Assembly (NCBI GenBank): GCA_017398245.1
Contig: JAFQGN010000134.1
Span: forward strand, 1-7,327
Direction of reading: 5' to 3'
Source of the DNA: Clostridia bacterium
GTDB taxonomy: Bacteria > Bacillota_A > Clostridia > Christensenellales > Aristaeellaceae
DNA: 7,327 bases
Shown here piece by piece: positions 1 through 5,846 of the stretch; positions within the stretch are counted from its first letter, which is position 1; each line of letters begins with the position of its first letter. Under the pieces are notes generated by a model that saw only the letters and a list, made by a program, of their open reading frames with translations, had not been told where the DNA came from and ran no database searches. A program made the position numbers and the translations under genes.

Positions 1-472
1 CGATAACCACGATGTCGATCGCGCCGGAGCGCACCAGCTCTTCGGTGATATCGAGCGCCTGTTCGCCGTTGTCGGGCTGAGCGACGTACAGCTCGTCGAT
101 ATCCACGCCCAGCTTCTTGGCGTAGACCGGATCGAGCGCGTGCTCCGCGTCTATAAAGGCGGCGGTACCGCCCAGTTTCTGCGCCTCGGCGATGGCGTGC
201 AGCGCGATGGTGGTCTTACCGGAAGATTCCGGGCCGTAGATCTCAATGATGCGGCCGCGCGGGAAACCGCCTACGCCCAGCGCAAAATCCAGATGCATGA
301 TGCCGGTGGGGATGACCTCCACCTGCGTGTTGGCGCTGTCGCCCAGCTTCATCAGCGAGCCCTTGCCAAAGTCCTTTTCAATTTTGCCCAGCGCGATCTC
401 AAGCGCCTTCTTGCGCTCTTCGCCGAACTTCTGCGTTGCCAGTCCTTTTTCCTTTTTCTTATCTGCAGCCAT
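1..472 (-). CDS. recA: RecA recombinase, N-terminal part (cut by window edge)
   Basis: RecA forms ATP-dependent filaments on single-stranded DNA, drives homologous strand exchange and triggers LexA self-cleavage in the cytoplasm. The 157 visible residues start [10 protein letters not shown]. The Walker A motif GPESSGKT is at residues 80-87, [10 protein letters not shown] at 107-116 (including the catalytic glutamate region) and QPDNGEQAL at 132-140, all RecA hallmarks. The frame is open to the window edge and stops just before the expected Walker B strand, so roughly the last 190 residues of a normal ~345-residue RecA lie outside. The ATG at 472 is preceded by a GGAGGG ribosome site (about 480-485) and there is no better upstream start. 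dapF lies 80 bp upstream in the same direction, but recA has its own promoter in between. Identity is essentially certain. Confidence 0.97.
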   Translation of the reverse strand, partial: MAADKKKEKGLATQKFGEERKKALEIALGKIEKDFGKGSLMKLGDSANTQVEVIPTGIMHLDFALGVGGFPRGRIIEIYGPESSGKTTIALHAIAEAQKLGGTAAFIDAEHALDPVYAKKLGVDIDELYVAQPDNGEQALDITEELVRSGAIDIVVI

Positions 473-507
473 GGTTTTACCCTCCATGTACGAATTTCGA
501 TGCGTAT

Positions 508-536
508 ATTATAGCATCCTTCTGCGCATGATGCAA
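508..536 (-). promoter_or_regulatory. Sigma-A-type promoter of recA
   Basis: Read on the minus strand, TTGCAT (531-536) and TATAAT (508-513) are separated by exactly 17 bp, placing the start point near position 500, about 28 nt before the recA ATG. I looked for a Gram-positive LexA operator (CGAAC-N4-GTTCG) between this promoter and the gene. I found only the short CGAA-n-TTCG palindrome at 491-499, which lacks the GAAC cores. Housekeeping expression is clear from the sequence; SOS control is not. Confidence 0.8.
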
Positions 537-552
537 CAGGGAAAACGAATTT

Positions 553-1386
553 TTAGCCGAAAATTGCGGGCCATTCGCCGGAGAAAACGGCGTGGGCGGG
601 GCCAGTCATGAAGGCGGAAGAGGTTCCGTCCCAATCGATGCGAAGATCTCCCCCGGCCAGATGCACGGTGACGGGGCTTTGGCACAGGCCCATGCGGATA
701 GCCTGCACGGCGCAGGCGGTGGCCCCGGTGCCGCAGGCCATGGTCTCGCCGGAGCCGCGCTCCCACACGCGCATGCGCAGTTCGTGCTCGTTTAAAACGG
801 CGCAGAACTCGATATTGGCGCGGGCGGGAAAGACGGGGTGGTTTTCCAAAACGGGGCCGGCGGCGTAGAAGAGCGCGTCGTCGGGCTCGGAAAAGCAGAC
901 GGCGTGCGGGTTACCGATGCTGACGCAATGCAAAAGGAAGATATGCCCGGCGGCCTCAAGCCGGAGAGCCTGCGGGTCTTCGCACAAAACGGGCACGGAG
1001 GCGGCGTCGAAGCGGGGCGGGTCCATATCGACGGACGCGCCGGCGGCGACGCCGTCTTCGATCTGCATGCGCAAAAGCTTTATGCCGCTCTGCGTCTCGA
1101 CGCGGATCGTTTCCTTTTTACATAGGCCGCTGTCGTACAGGAATTTGCCCACGCAGCGGATGCCGTTGCCGCACATGAGGGCTTCGGAGCCGTCGGCATT
1201 ATAGATGCGCATGCGGGCGTCGGCAATGTGGCTTGGCAAAATGAGGATGAGGCCGTCCGCGCCGATGCCGGTGTGCGGCTTGGATAGCTCGACCGACAGC
1301 GCGGCAGGGTCGGCAGGCGGGGTCTGGCGGATGCAATCCACGTACACGTAATCGTTGCCCAGCGCGTGCATTTTTGTAAAGTGCAT
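553..1386 (-). CDS. dapF: Diaminopimelate epimerase
   Basis: DapF converts LL-diaminopimelate to meso-diaminopimelate, the precursor of lysine and of the peptidoglycan crosslink; it is cytoplasmic and cofactor-free. The protein is 277 residues, the usual family length. Both halves of the two-cysteine active site are visible: Cys72 in MCGNGIRC and Cys218 in ETMACGTGATAC. Other family landmarks are FTKMHALGNDYVYVD at the N terminus, SIGNPHAV around 156-163 and ERGSGET at 209-215. The frame stays open 29 codons upstream, but I chose the ATG at 1386. It begins the conserved MHFTKMHALGND segment and sits 6 nt after a GGCGGAG ribosome site (1393-1399), whereas the longer start would lie upstream of the gene's own promoter. 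No intrinsic terminator is visible between dapF and recA, so some readthrough into recA is possible. Confidence 0.96.
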   Translation of the reverse strand: MHFTKMHALGNDYVYVDCIRQTPPADPAALSVELSKPHTGIGADGLILILPSHIADARMRIYNADGSEALMCGNGIRCVGKFLYDSGLCKKETIRVETQSGIKLLRMQIEDGVAAGASVDMDPPRFDAASVPVLCEDPQALRLEAAGHIFLLHCVSIGNPHAVCFSEPDDALFYAAGPVLENHPVFPARANIEFCAVLNEHELRMRVWERGSGETMACGTGATACAVQAIRMGLCQSPVTVHLAGGDLRIDWDGTSSAFMTGPAHAVFSGEWPAIFG

Positions 1387-1419
1387 GGCTATCTCCGCCT
1401 TTCGTTTGCTGATGGGTTC

Positions 1420-1448
1420 AGTATAGAGGCGTGGGCGCGGGCTGTCAA
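1420..1448 (-). promoter_or_regulatory. Consensus sigma-A promoter of dapF
   Basis: On the minus strand TTGACA (1443-1448) is followed after 17 bp by TATACT (1420-1425). The start point would fall near 1412-1414, giving a short leader of about 26 nt before the ATG at 1386, with the ribosome site GGCGGAG inside it. This independently supports the shorter DapF start. Confidence 0.85.
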
Positions 1449-1492
1449 GGGCGCCGGGGGACGGCGGGGGCATGGGTTACGCCGGGGGTACG

Positions 1493-1551
1493 CTGGTGTA
1501 CACCAGGGACTCTGTCCCCGGACCCCTGCCAGAGGGAATGAGTCCCTCTGG
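1493..1551. repeat. Three tandem hairpins upstream of dapF
   Basis: Three separate dyads sit side by side: the perfect 14-bp palindrome CTGGTGTACACCAG (1493-1506), GGGAC-tct-GTCCC (1506-1518), and a 9-bp stem CCAGAGGGA/TCCCTCTGG with a 5-nt loop (1529-1551). No reading frame here looks like protein. The style, GC-rich stems with tiny loops, matches the other intergenic elements of the window but the sequences differ. These may be another module set of the same repeat superfamily. Confidence 0.6.
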
Positions 1552-1591
1552 ACTCCTCAATTTGGGTATCCGTTTTTATTGCAAAAGAGAA

Positions 1592-1625
1592 AAGGTAGGC
1601 TATGCTTGCAGCATGGGCCGACCTT
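1592..1625. repeat. Imperfect long hairpin, possible decayed element stem
   Basis: AAGGT (1592-1596), GGC (1598-1600) and ATGCT (1602-1606) pair in order with AGCAT (1610-1614), GCC (1617-1619) and ACCTT (1621-1625) around a 3-nt loop. That is 13 pairs interrupted by small bulges. Its AAGG...GGC layout resembles the first stem of the element that starts at 1653, so it could be a diverged extra copy. The rest of 1552-1652 shows no gene. Confidence 0.45.
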
Positions 1626-1652
1626 GCGTTTGGCAGGGAGTACTGCTTTGGC

Positions 1653-1779
1653 AAAAGGCTGGCCCGTGCGGTACGCGCTGCCAGCCTTTTCTATGCTTCG
1701 CTGTATATTAATTCCCTAATATGGGATTCTTAAGGGACAATGTCCCTTAAGCAGGGGTGCAGGGGGCGGAGCCCCTGCC
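1653..1779 (+). repeat. Modular hairpin element, copy 1
   Basis: There are four modules in order. The first is an 11-bp perfect stem AAAAGGCTGGC/GCCAGCCTTTT (1653-1663 with 1680-1690), extended inward by GTGCG/CGCGC. An AT-rich spacer follows. The next module is CCC-taatat-GGG (1714-1725). Then comes a perfect dyad with 11-bp arms around one central A (1729-1751). The last is GCAGGGG/CCCCTGC (1759-1765 with 1772-1778). The 35 bp at 1718-1752 recur identically at 7164-7198. The first stem is flanked by A4 and T4, so it could act as an intrinsic terminator in either direction; for asnA it would lie about 135 nt past the stop. Orientation is arbitrary; I call plus the order listed. Confidence 0.75.
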
Positions 1780-1825
1780 GTTTCCCCCGGCGTTCCCTCG
1801 GCGTATCCCTGCCGTTTCCCCTGGC

Positions 1826-2839
1826 TTAGAGCAGGGGCAGGCCGTGCTCGGCAAAGAGGGCGCGGACTTCTTCGGGCCAGACGGAGACCTGCACCTCGGC
1901 CAGGTGCGCCTTGCGCAAAAGGAGCATGCACAGGCGGCTCTGGCCGATGCCGCCGCCGATGGTCAGGGGCAGCTTGTCTTCCAGGATAGCGGTGTGGAAG
2001 GGGCGTTCCATGCGCTCGAGCGCATCGGCCGCGCGCAGCTGGCGGAACATGGCTGAGGAATCGACCCGGATACCCATGGAGGAGATCTCCAGCGCGCACT
2101 GCAGCACGGGGTGCCAGTAGATCAAATCGCCGTTGAGGTTCCAGTCGTCATAGTCCGGGGCGCGGCCGTCGTGGCGCAGGCCGTCGGAAAGGGGCCAGCC
2201 GATCTGCGCGATGAAGACGGCCCCGCGCTCCTTGGCGATAAGGTTTTCACGCTGCTTGGCAGTGGTTCCCGGGTAGCGCTGGAGCAGCTCTTCGGAAGTG
2301 ACGCAGTACAGCTCGGCCGGCAGCTGGGGCCGCAGCGCGGGGAAGCGGCTGAAGATGACGCTCTCGCTTTCGAGGATGGCGTCGTGGATCTTGCGGGCGG
2401 TGCGGAAGAGGTATTCCATGGTTCGCTGCTCGCGCAGGATGACCTTCTCCCAATCCCACTGGTCCACATAAATGCTGTGGATGTTGTCGGTCGTCTCATC
2501 GCGCCGGATGGCGTTCATATCGGTATAGATGCCCTCGCCGGGCTCGTAGCCGTAGCGGCCCAGCGCGTCGCGCTTCCATTTGGCCAGAGACTGCACGACC
2601 TGGATCTCCTCGCCGGGGGAATCGGGCGTATCGAAGACGACTTTGCGCTCCACGCCGTTCAAATCGTCGTTCAGGCCGGTATCGCGCCGTACGAACAGGG
2701 GCGCAGAAACGCGCGTGATGTTTAGTGCGCCGGAAAGCTGGCGCTGGAAGCAGTCCTTCAAGGTGCGGATGGCCTGCTGCGTGTATTTGAGCGAAAGGGC
2801 GCTTTCGTACCCTTCGGGAATATAATGGTTCTTGTGCAT
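1826..2839 (-). CDS. asnA: Aspartate--ammonia ligase (ammonia-dependent asparagine synthetase)
   Basis: AsnA makes asparagine from aspartate, ammonia and ATP (releasing AMP and pyrophosphate) in the cytoplasm; it is a dimeric relative of class II aminoacyl-tRNA synthetases. The protein is 337 residues against about 330 for the E. coli enzyme. Visible landmarks are SAPLFVRRDTGLNDDLNGVE (45-64), the YVDQWDWE segment (124-131), HDGRAPDYDDW (223-233), GDLIYWHPVL (237-246) and the class II motif-3-like GGGIGQSRLCMLLL (295-308). The C terminus GLPLL fits the family. The frame is open far upstream, but the ATG at 2839 begins the family-typical N terminus and is 6 nt from AGGAGG (2846-2851). I found no T-box leader. 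The best -10 candidate is TATACT at 2870-2875 with no good -35. Downstream lie hairpins of repeat copy 1, which may end transcription. Confidence 0.97.
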   Translation of the reverse strand: MHKNHYIPEGYESALSLKYTQQAIRTLKDCFQRQLSGALNITRVSAPLFVRRDTGLNDDLNGVERKVVFDTPDSPGEEIQVVQSLAKWKRDALGRYGYEPGEGIYTDMNAIRRDETTDNIHSIYVDQWDWEKVILREQRTMEYLFRTARKIHDAILESESVIFSRFPALRPQLPAELYCVTSEELLQRYPGTTAKQRENLIAKERGAVFIAQIGWPLSDGLRHDGRAPDYDDWNLNGDLIYWHPVLQCALEISSMGIRVDSSAMFRQLRAADALERMERPFHTAILEDKLPLTIGGGIGQSRLCMLLLRKAHLAEVQVSVWPEEVRALFAEHGLPLL

Positions 2840-2850
2840 GGTAGGCCTCC

Positions 2851-2870
2851 TGTGGATAGTATGTGGAAAA
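2851..2870 (-). promoter_or_regulatory. Two DnaA-box-like sites in the asnA leader
   Basis: On the minus strand TTTTCCACA (2862-2870) fits the DnaA consensus TTWTNCACA, and CTATCCACA (2851-2859) matches TTATCCACA at 8 of 9 positions. They are one helical turn apart, in the same direction, between the possible TATACT -10 and the AGGAGG ribosome site. Whether DnaA binds is inference; two 9-mers can occur by chance. Confidence 0.3.
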
Positions 2871-2963
2871 GTATACATGGATTTGAACAGAAATGGTACC
2901 CTTTTGCGTCTAAAAGCAGAAATTTTCTGGACAAAGGGGACTGGAAAAGGGGATCTGGCGGGG

Positions 2964-2996
2964 ATTGCCATGGCAATTATTGCAAATTTATTGCAA
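2964..2996. promoter_or_regulatory. Palindrome plus phased TTGCAA repeats between divergent genes
   Basis: ATTGCCATGGCAAT (2964-2977) is a perfect 14-bp palindrome. It is followed immediately by two TTGCAA hexamers at 2980-2985 and 2991-2996, spaced 11 bp, about one helical turn. The site sits near the middle of the 295-bp spacer between asnA and the NlpC/P60 gene. It is a plausible operator for either or both, but no regulator can be named. Confidence 0.4.
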
Positions 2997-3025
2997 AAGA
3001 TATAGCGTTTAGGAGAAAGATGTAG

Positions 3026-3077
3026 TATACTGGTAACTGACCGGATTCGGTTTTTTTTGGAGGGGTTTTGCGCCCCT
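3026..3077 (+). promoter_or_regulatory. Leader of the NlpC/P60 gene: possible -10 and two small hairpins
   Basis: TATACT at 3026-3031 could be a -10 hexamer but has no good -35 at 16-18 bp. Downstream, ACCG-gatt-CGGT (3040-3051) runs into eight T residues (3051-3058), a weak intrinsic-terminator shape with only a 4-bp stem. A second dyad AGGGG/CCCCT follows (3061-3065 with 3073-3077). The pair could act as an attenuator in a leader of about 100 nt. I see no known riboswitch. Confidence 0.3.
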
Positions 3078-3134
3078 GTGAGGATACAACGGACGAACGG
3101 CCCGCCATAAAGCGGCGCGGCAACGGAGGGAAAA

Positions 3135-5261
3135 ATGGACTTACGAAAGTGGAAGAGGCTGCTGGCGGCAGCGGCGGCGCTGGCGATGCTGGCGGCCAGC
3201 GCGCCTGCGATGGCGGAAAACACCGCGAAGGTGACGGCGGACGGGCTGAAGGTATACACTACCCCATATGCCGACACGGCGCAGGTGGCCGGGACGATTC
3301 GCAAGGGCACCGAGGTGACGGTCAGCGCGGTGAGCAACGGGCTGGCGAAGATCGTGATCAAGGGCGAGATCTATTATGTGGATGCGAGCAAGCTCAGCTT
3401 CGGGGAGACGCCGGTTCCGGGCAACCCTACGGGCGGAAACGAGGGAGGCTCTTCCTCCGGCGGATCGTATACAGAAAAGGAAGCGACGGTAACGGCGGCG
3501 AAGCTGACGGTGTATGCTGCGGCGTCGAAGGCGTCGGAAGAGCTGGGCACGGTCTCCAAGGGCGTGCAGCTGACTGTGCTGGCGACGAGCGGCCAGTGGG
3601 CGTGCGTGCGCGTGGCGGGCAAGATCGGCTACTGCGCGTATGCGGGGCTGTCCGTCTACCCGGGCAGCGAGACCGCGCCGGAGCAGCCCTCGACCCAGCC
3701 GACCCCTACGCCGGATACTTCCGACAAGGAATACACGGTGAACGGGAAGGGAACGTGCATTGCGCTGGATGCGCTGCGCATGTACAAGCAGCCCAGCACC
3801 TTTGAGGGGTATTACGGTTCGTTCAAGGCCGGCACGCAGATCGAAGTGACTGCGGTGAGCGGCGAATGGGCGAAGATCAGCTACAAGGGCCAGACGGGCT
3901 ATGTGCTGCGCGCGGGTCTGAGGCCGGCGACGCAGGCGGACGGCTCGACTTCCGACAATGCGGCAAGCGCGGCCGGATACACGCACCAGACCATCAACCA
4001 GACGACTTTGTATGCCAAGCCCGATACCAGTGCAAACGCGCTGAAGATCCTTCCCAGCGGCACGAAACTGACGGTGAAGGCGGTCAGCGGCGGCTGGGCG
4101 AAGATCGAATACAGCGGCGTGAACTGCTACGCGCTGGAGAAGAATCTGATCGAATCCACCGCAAAGGCGAGCGCGCTGGTGATCGTGGCGGAGGCGAAGG
4201 TATATTCCGCCGCAGGCACGAACGCTGCTGTGCTGGGCACGGTGAAGGAAGGCACGACGGTAGAGATCTACGCCGCCAAGAACGGCTGGGCGGGCCTTTT
4301 GTACAATAATAAAAAGGCCTACATGCGTACGGACGATCTGTATGCCGGGAACGTGACGTATTCCGCCCTGAAGGCGGGCGACAGCGGCACGAACGTGCAG
4401 GCGCTGCAGAACCGGCTGGAGACGCTGGGATATTTTGACGGCATTCCCGCCGGGAACTACGGTTCCATCACCACGGCGGCGGTAAAGCGGTTCCAGGAAC
4501 AGAAGGGCCTGAACGCGACGGGCGTGGCCAACAACGCCACGCAAGCGGCCCTGTATTCCGAAAACGCGCAAAGGAGCATTCTGCTTGGGCAGACGCTGTC
4601 GGCGGGTTCGCCCTCGGCGTATGTAACTCGCCTGCAGACGCGCCTTCTGTACAAGAATTATTATGCCGACACGGTGGACGGCGATTACGGTGCGAACACC
4701 ATCGCCGCTGTGCGCGCGTTCCAGAAAAATGCGAACCTGACGCAGACCGGCGTTGCTGACCCGGCCACGCTTAAGGCGCTGTTTGCTCCGGGCGCGCCCA
4801 AGGGCACCATAGAACGCCCGGCGGGCAGCAACGGCACGCCCTCTCTGGAGGCGCCGGATGTGACCAGCGATAACGAGGATATCGAAACCGTGATCCGCTA
4901 TGCGCTGGCGCAGCTGGGCAAGCCCTATGTATACGGTTCTGCCGGCCCGAATTCGTTCGATTGTTCCGGCCTGACGTATTTCTGCTTCAAGAAGGTGGGC
5001 ATCACGCTGCCGCGTTCGGCCTACGACGTGGGCTATTCCAGCGCGCTGGGCGAGAGGATCCCGTATGAGGAGCTCAAGCGCGGCGACATCGTGTGCTTCA
5101 ATACGATTTCGGACAGCGATCTGAGCGACCATGTGGGCATTTATCTGGGCGAGGGCAAGTTTATTCACGCGCCGCATACCGGCAGCGATGTGATCGTCGC
5201 CTCGATGGCGTCCGGCTATTATGTGCGCAACTATTCCTGGGCGCGCAGGGTCATCAAGTAA
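3135..5261 (+). CDS. Secreted multi-SH3, peptidoglycan-binding NlpC/P60 endopeptidase
   Basis: This is a 708-residue exported cell-wall hydrolase. Residues 1-27 form a signal peptide: a K/R-rich start, an Ala/Leu core and ASAPAMA before the likely cut. Five bacterial SH3-like repeats follow at about 29-90, 113-176, 198-264, 282-341 and 344-405, with the recurring pattern of GT-V-V then W-A-K-I-x-Y-x-G. A Gly/Ser linker (about 91-112) and a Pro/Thr linker (177-197) separate the first three. Two PG_binding_1 repeats lie at about 410-475 (GDSGTNVQALQNRL) and 487-550. The NlpC/P60 domain spans about 580-708, with catalytic Cys610 in FDCSG, His666 in DHVGIY and His678 in FIHAP. The family typically cleaves the gamma-D-glutamyl–meso-diaminopimelate bond, so remodelling or daughter-cell separation is likely. 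The ATG is 4 nt after GGAGGG (3125-3130). No catalytic residue is missing; no sortase motif or membrane anchor is visible. Confidence 0.95.
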   Translation: MDLRKWKRLLAAAAALAMLAASAPAMAENTAKVTADGLKVYTTPYADTAQVAGTIRKGTEVTVSAVSNGLAKIVIKGEIYYVDASKLSFGETPVPGNPTGGNEGGSSSGGSYTEKEATVTAAKLTVYAAASKASEELGTVSKGVQLTVLATSGQWACVRVAGKIGYCAYAGLSVYPGSETAPEQPSTQPTPTPDTSDKEYTVNGKGTCIALDALRMYKQPSTFEGYYGSFKAGTQIEVTAVSGEWAKISYKGQTGYVLRAGLRPATQADGSTSDNAASAAGYTHQTINQTTLYAKPDTSANALKILPSGTKLTVKAVSGGWAKIEYSGVNCYALEKNLIESTAKASALVIVAEAKVYSAAGTNAAVLGTVKEGTTVEIYAAKNGWAGLLYNNKKAYMRTDDLYAGNVTYSALKAGDSGTNVQALQNRLETLGYFDGIPAGNYGSITTAAVKRFQEQKGLNATGVANNATQAALYSENAQRSILLGQTLSAGSPSAYVTRLQTRLLYKNYYADTVDGDYGANTIAAVRAFQKNANLTQTGVADPATLKALFAPGAPKGTIERPAGSNGTPSLEAPDVTSDNEDIETVIRYALAQLGKPYVYGSAGPNSFDCSGLTYFCFKKVGITLPRSAYDVGYSSALGERIPYEELKRGDIVCFNTISDSDLSDHVGIYLGEGKFIHAPHTGSDVIVASMASGYYVRNYSWARRVIK

Positions 5262-5278
5262 ATTCATATGCGAAGTGT

Positions 5279-5320
5279 GCGGGAGGGGCCTTTCTTTAGA
5301 AAAAGAAATGCCCCTCCCGC
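5279..5320. repeat. 19-bp hairpin after the NlpC/P60 gene, possible terminator
   Basis: The arms 5279-5297 and 5302-5320 pair over 19 positions with one mismatch (C5290 opposite T5309) and a 4-nt loop. The lower part is GCGGGAGGGGC/GCCCCTCCCGC and the upper part is TTTCTTT/AAAGAAA. It begins 18 nt after the stop codon, where a terminator is expected, but no T run follows on either strand, so it is not a standard intrinsic terminator. It could protect the mRNA 3' end or be another mobile hairpin repeat. Confidence 0.65.
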
Positions 5321-5324
5321 GCCC

Positions 5325-5406
5325 TCTCCAAAGAAACCGGTTAAGGGTCTTTGGAGATACTTGCGAAAGGATCGGCGGCAGCGATTGTTTGTCGGCACTG
5401 CCGACC
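5325..5406 (+). repeat. Diverged ~80-bp repeat, copy 1
   Basis: Shared blocks with the copy at 5431-5508 occur in the same order: AAGAAACCGGTT (5331-5342), GAAAGGAT (5365-5372), GGCAGC (5377-5382), TGT (5386-5388) and CAC (5396-5398). From GAAAGGAT on, the two copies align without gaps. This copy also folds: TCTCCAAAG (5325-5333) pairs with CTTTGGAGA (5349-5357), and GTCGGC-act-GCCGAC closes it (5391-5405). No reading frame is convincing. Confidence 0.6.
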
Positions 5407-5430
5407 TTTAAGAAAAGGGGTTCTCACATT

Positions 5431-5508
5431 CTCCTGAAAAGAAACCGGTTATTGGGCTTGTAATTTTGGTGAAAGGATGCGTGGCAGCAAATGTCACTAG
5501 CCACAGGC
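5431..5508 (+). repeat. Diverged ~80-bp repeat, copy 2
   Basis: This is the partner of the copy at 5325-5406. It has AAGAAACCGGTT at 5439-5450, GAAAGGAT at 5471-5478, GGCAGC at 5483-5488, TGT at 5492-5494 and CAC at 5502-5504. Its local stem GTGGC/GCCAC (5481-5485 with 5500-5504) differs from those of copy 1, so the primary sequence rather than a particular fold is shared. It runs directly into the next hairpin element at 5510. Confidence 0.6.
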
Positions 5509-5509
5509 C

Positions 5510-5632
5510 GCCCCGGCTCAAACAGTATGTTTAGCCGGGCTTGTTTTTATATGATAGAAGTTGTACCACCCAGTTGAAGGGTGAAGGAGAATCATTCCCC
5601 CCTTCCGAGGGTCCGGGGCGAGAAGGCCTGCC
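5510..5632 (+). repeat. Modular hairpin element, copy 2
   Basis: The first stem is CCGGCT/AGCCGG plus AAAC/GTTT (5510-5540, one bulged C). Then come a T-rich spacer with TATATGATAGAA (5548-5559), ACCC/GGGT (5568-5571 with 5579-5582), and AAGGAGAAT paired loosely with the C-rich run ending at 5604. The GTCCGGGGCGAGAAGG tail is decayed compared with copy 3. From the spacer to the tail it matches copy 3 closely about 190 bp away, whereas the first-stem sequences differ but keep pairing. The 67 bp between the copies (5633-5699) hold no gene. Confidence 0.7.
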
Positions 5633-5699
5633 TTATCTCTTAAGAAGGTATAGGGCAGAACCCATCGTATCCCTAAACTCTCCTGCCAATAACCGACGC

Positions 5700-5822
5700 A
5701 AAGGCCGGCCCACTCGGAACGAGTTGCCGGCCTATTTCTATATGATAGAAACTGTACCCCCAATTGAGGGGTGAAGGGGGAATCATTCTCCCTTCCGAGG
5801 GTCCGGGGCGAGAAGCCCCGGC
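5700..5822 (+). repeat. Modular hairpin element, copy 3
   Basis: The first stem is GGCCGGC/GCCGGCC (5703-5709 with 5726-5732), with inner ACTCG/CGAGT. TATATGATAGAA follows at 5739-5750, then CCCC-caattga-GGGG (5757-5771). The third stem is AAGGGGGAAT/ATTCTCCCTT (5774-5783 with 5785-5794, one G-T pair). The last is CCGGGGC/GCCCCGG (5803-5809 with 5815-5821). The last stem lies about 25 nt past the SdpI-like gene's stop on the minus strand and could end that transcript, though without a U run. Confidence 0.7.
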
Positions 5823-5846
5823 ATAACCCTTAGCAGAGCCTCGCCG

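Noticed and set aside
1387..1473. Extended N terminus of DapF (29 extra residues)
   Set aside because: The extension includes the promoter and ribosome site of dapF, is Pro/Arg-rich and precedes the conserved first residues of the family.
2111..2725. A 204-codon plus-strand frame inside asnA
   Set aside because: It is antisense to conserved AsnA motifs, has no ribosome site and shows low-complexity shadow composition.
2840..3134. T-box or other riboswitch controlling asnA
   Set aside because: No T-box AGGGTGGNACCGCG-like bulge, no terminator/antiterminator pair on the minus strand, and no known riboswitch core was seen.
3141..5267. A 708-codon open frame antisense to the NlpC/P60 gene
   Set aside because: It mirrors the real gene, is rich in Arg/Ala/His as expected of a GC-rich shadow, has no recognisable domain, and the plus-strand frame has clear catalytic motifs, a signal peptide and a ribosome site.
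5262..5846. Short toxin or peptide gene for the SdpI-like protein
   Set aside because: No small frame here combines a ribosome site, a plausible start and a signal or hydrophobic segment; the sequence is explained by hairpin repeats.
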